A stretch of DNA of 8,472 nucleotides from Lysobacterales bacterium. Lineage in GTDB: Bacteria > Pseudomonadota > Gammaproteobacteria > Xanthomonadales > SZUA-36. A program made the translations under genes and the position numbers. The notes under the pieces are model-generated. The model ran no database searches, was not told the origin of the DNA, and worked only from the letters and a program-made list of their open reading frames with translations. Location: positions 1 to 8,472 of the forward strand of contig SHZL01000111.1 of NCBI GenBank assembly GCA_009692275.1, written 5' to 3'. This document shows positions 6,770 through 8,472 of this stretch, one piece after another. Positions within the stretch are counted from its first letter, which is position 1. Each line of letters opens with the position of its first letter.

Positions 6770-6866
6770 GTCGTTAGCTTTATTGAGATCGAATTTCCGG
6801 TGCGGGCTGACTTATACTGTGCCGTGCCTGTTCGGCGTTTGCTAATACCTGGATGGTTCCTCAGAA

Positions 6867-8472
6867 ATGATAATTAGTCTGCACTGCGCCCTTACAAGTC
6901 AATACTTGCGAACGGATCGCGCCGCACCTAGTGTCCCTGGACCACTTGCGCTACCGGGCCTGATGCTTGCGGCATTGCTGTCCCTGGTCAGCACGCAGTT
7001 GCAGGCGGCATTACAATTTTCCGAGGTATCTGTCGCGGCAGGTGCAGCGGTTGCGCACGGATTTAACAGCCCCTTAGATGAAATTGACGAGTCGGAAAGT
7101 GGTGGCGTTGCGGCGGGTGATTATGACAATGACGGAGATATCGATTTGTACGTTGTCGGCGGTACTGCTCACGCCAACCAGTTGCTCAAGAACACCGTGA
7201 ATGTGGACGGGAAGTTCGTCAATGTAGCCACATTCGCCGGGGTTGCTTTGAACGCATCCTGGAGTTCCGGGCCGGTGTTTGCTGACATTAACGGGGATGG
7301 TTGGCAGGATCTGTTGGTGGGCAGCATGCAAGGTGGGGGCTACCACGTATTCATTAATGAGCAGAATGGGACTTTCACTGATGTCAGCGGGTCGTCCGGG
7401 ATTACCCAGTTGACCAATCAGAATGACATCAGCTCAGGTCTGGGTGACGCTGACAATGATGGTGACCTGGACCTGTTCATCGGCCACCACAGCTTCAACC
7501 CCCCCAGCCTGATCAGGAATCACTTGTGGGTGAACGACGGGGCAGGCGTTTTTACTGCCGCCGACATCAGCAAGGGTACCAATGTTTTTGGCTCTTCTGA
7601 CCTGAGCTTCTCCGCCACCTTCGTTGACATCAACAAAGACCGCTGGCAGGACATCCTGGTGAGCGCTGATAGCAGAAAAACTACAGTGTTCAAAAACGAT
7701 GGGGATGGAACGTTTACCGATGTGACGCCCGCCGCCATCAACGATGAGAACGGCATGGGCTCGGCCGCGGCTGATTTTGATAACGACGGGGACATCGACT
7801 GGTTTGTAACGAGCATCCATAGTCACCCTGACCATCTTGGGCCTGGTGATGATTTCGTGAACAAGACCGGAAACCGCCTCTACATCAACAATGGCAGCGG
7901 CACCTTTAGCGAGACATCTGCCGCCGCCGGAGTCCGGCCAGGGTATTGGGGCTGGGCTGCCTGTGCCGCGGATTTTGATAACGACGGCTGGCTGGATCTG
8001 TTTCATGTCAATGGCATGTACCCTGTTGGGTCCCTGCCGGATTATTACCTCAGTGACCCTTCGCGCCTGTTCATCAATGATCACGACGGCACGTTTACCG
8101 AGCGCAGCGCGGCGGCCAGCCTGGTGGATACCGGCCAGGGGCGCGCCATCGTGTGCTTCGATTATGACAACGATGGCGACATCGATATTTTTGTTTTCAA
8201 CGCCGGGCAGACCAGCCGCCTGTACCAGAACACATTGACGAATAACCCGGGCTGGCTGCAGGTTGATGTTGCTGTGGAAACCCCGGGCAAGACCATAGCC
8301 GGTACCCTGATCGAGGTGGTGACAGGCTCCATCACCCAAACCCGGCAAATCACGGTAGGCAGTAATTTGATGTCGCAAAACCCCTTGCGCCAGCATTTTG
8401 GGCTGGGTGGAGCCGTAACTATCGACCAGATAAAAGTAACCTGGCCTTCCGGCACGCAGCGCATACTGACCA
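6867..8472 (+). CDS. Exported CRTAC1-type FG-GAP/VCBS repeat protein with ASPIC/UnbV domain, 3' partial
   Basis: The reading frame is open from the ATG at 6867 to the right edge (535 codons) with no stop; an in-frame TAA at 6843 bounds the start. A hydrophobic segment at about residues 28-47 (L-A-L-P-G-L-M-L-A-A-L-L-S-L-V-S) ending in L-Q-A-A suggests a signal peptide with an unusually long n-region. Seven FG-GAP/VCBS calcium-loop motifs follow. Their first aspartates are D85 (D-Y-D-N-D-G-D), D140, D194, D254, D303, D369 and D432, spaced 49-66 residues, consistent with a seven-bladed integrin-like propeller. The fourth loop is degenerate (D-I-N-K-D-R-W). After it comes an ASPIC/UnbV-type segment: S-N-L-M-S-Q-N-P-L-R-Q-H-F-G-L-G and V-T-W-P-S-G-T. 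Such proteins are secreted or surface-exposed and of largely unknown role. No strong ribosome-binding site precedes the ATG; a TATACT at 6813-6818 lacks a good -35. The stop should lie shortly beyond the window, since UnbV domains are normally C-terminal. Confidence 0.88.
   Translation, partial: MIISLHCALTSQYLRTDRAAPSVPGPLALPGLMLAALLSLVSTQLQAALQFSEVSVAAGAAVAHGFNSPLDEIDESESGGVAAGDYDNDGDIDLYVVGGTAHANQLLKNTVNVDGKFVNVATFAGVALNASWSSGPVFADINGDGWQDLLVGSMQGGGYHVFINEQNGTFTDVSGSSGITQLTNQNDISSGLGDADNDGDLDLFIGHHSFNPPSLIRNHLWVNDGAGVFTAADISKGTNVFGSSDLSFSATFVDINKDRWQDILVSADSRKTTVFKNDGDGTFTDVTPAAINDENGMGSAAADFDNDGDIDWFVTSIHSHPDHLGPGDDFVNKTGNRLYINNGSGTFSETSAAAGVRPGYWGWAACAADFDNDGWLDLFHVNGMYPVGSLPDYYLSDPSRLFINDHDGTFTERSAAASLVDTGQGRAIVCFDYDNDGDIDIFVFNAGQTSRLYQNTLTNNPGWLQVDVAVETPGKTIAGTLIEVVTGSITQTRQITVGSNLMSQNPLRQHFGLGGAVTIDQIKVTWPSGTQRILT
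7773..7987 (+). repeat. 17-nt direct repeat within FG-GAP motifs 5 and 6
   Basis: GATTTTGATAACGACGG occurs identically at 7773-7789 and 7971-7987, each encoding the start of a D-F-D-N-D-G calcium loop. Identity at third codon positions hints at recent sequence exchange or duplication between repeat units, although the region between them has diverged. This is a minor internal repeat of the coding sequence, not a mobile element. Confidence 0.6.

Noticed and set aside
6401..6777. Small open frames on both strands across the tRNA, with E-I-R-T-P-G-H and S-V-D-R-A-P-G-F-E-P peptides
   Set aside because: These peptides are the familiar false translations of tRNA-Arg genes; the RNA cloverleaf explains the sequence.
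6784..6818. TTGAGA and TATACT upstream of the FG-GAP gene as a sigma70 promoter
   Set aside because: The two hexamers are 24 nt apart, well outside the workable 15-19 nt range.
7434..8396. 320-codon open frame on the minus strand
   Set aside because: It lies entirely opposite the FG-GAP repeat gene; its repeated V-V-I-K-I-like segments are the complement of the D-x-D-x-D-G repeats.

Overview
The window looks like chromosomal DNA of a gammaproteobacterium. The evidence is a YbiT-type ABC-F ATPase with a Pseudomonas-like N-terminus, a CCA-encoding tRNA-Arg(TCG), and what appears to be the first part of an AlkB-type alkane hydroxylase. The AlkB-like protein and the CRTAC1/UnbV-type exported protein would suit a marine or hydrocarbon-associated lineage, but the exact taxon is inferred and cannot be fixed from this sequence. 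There is no phage, transposase, CRISPR array or insertion sequence.

Layout. The left edge (minus strand) holds the beginning of an alkane 1-monooxygenase-like membrane protein. It lies 19 nt after an ABC1/UbiB-type kinase-like gene whose middle, the ATP-binding part of the kinase fold, is missing in frame. Divergent from these is ybiT (plus strand), a translation-associated ABC-F ATPase. It converges with a long minus-strand gene for an exported PQQ-dependent dehydrogenase carrying an inserted cytochrome c domain. That gene is visibly more AT-rich than its neighbours. A divergent intergenic region with a striking dyad separates it from a plus-strand gene fusing a response-regulator receiver domain to a metallo-beta-lactamase-fold phosphodiesterase-like domain. 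A cluster of small inverted repeats follows, then a minus-strand tRNA-Arg with its own promoter-like sequence. Last is a plus-strand gene running off the right edge, encoding an exported seven-motif FG-GAP/VCBS protein ending in an ASPIC/UnbV domain.

How the genes work together. Only the kinase-like gene and the alkB-like gene look co-transcribed. The other genes are single units with different orientations, so no multi-gene system can be claimed here. The observations most worth following up are the kinase gene lacking its nucleotide-binding segment, the receiver-MBL fusion, and the dyad between the PQQ dehydrogenase and the receiver-MBL gene.
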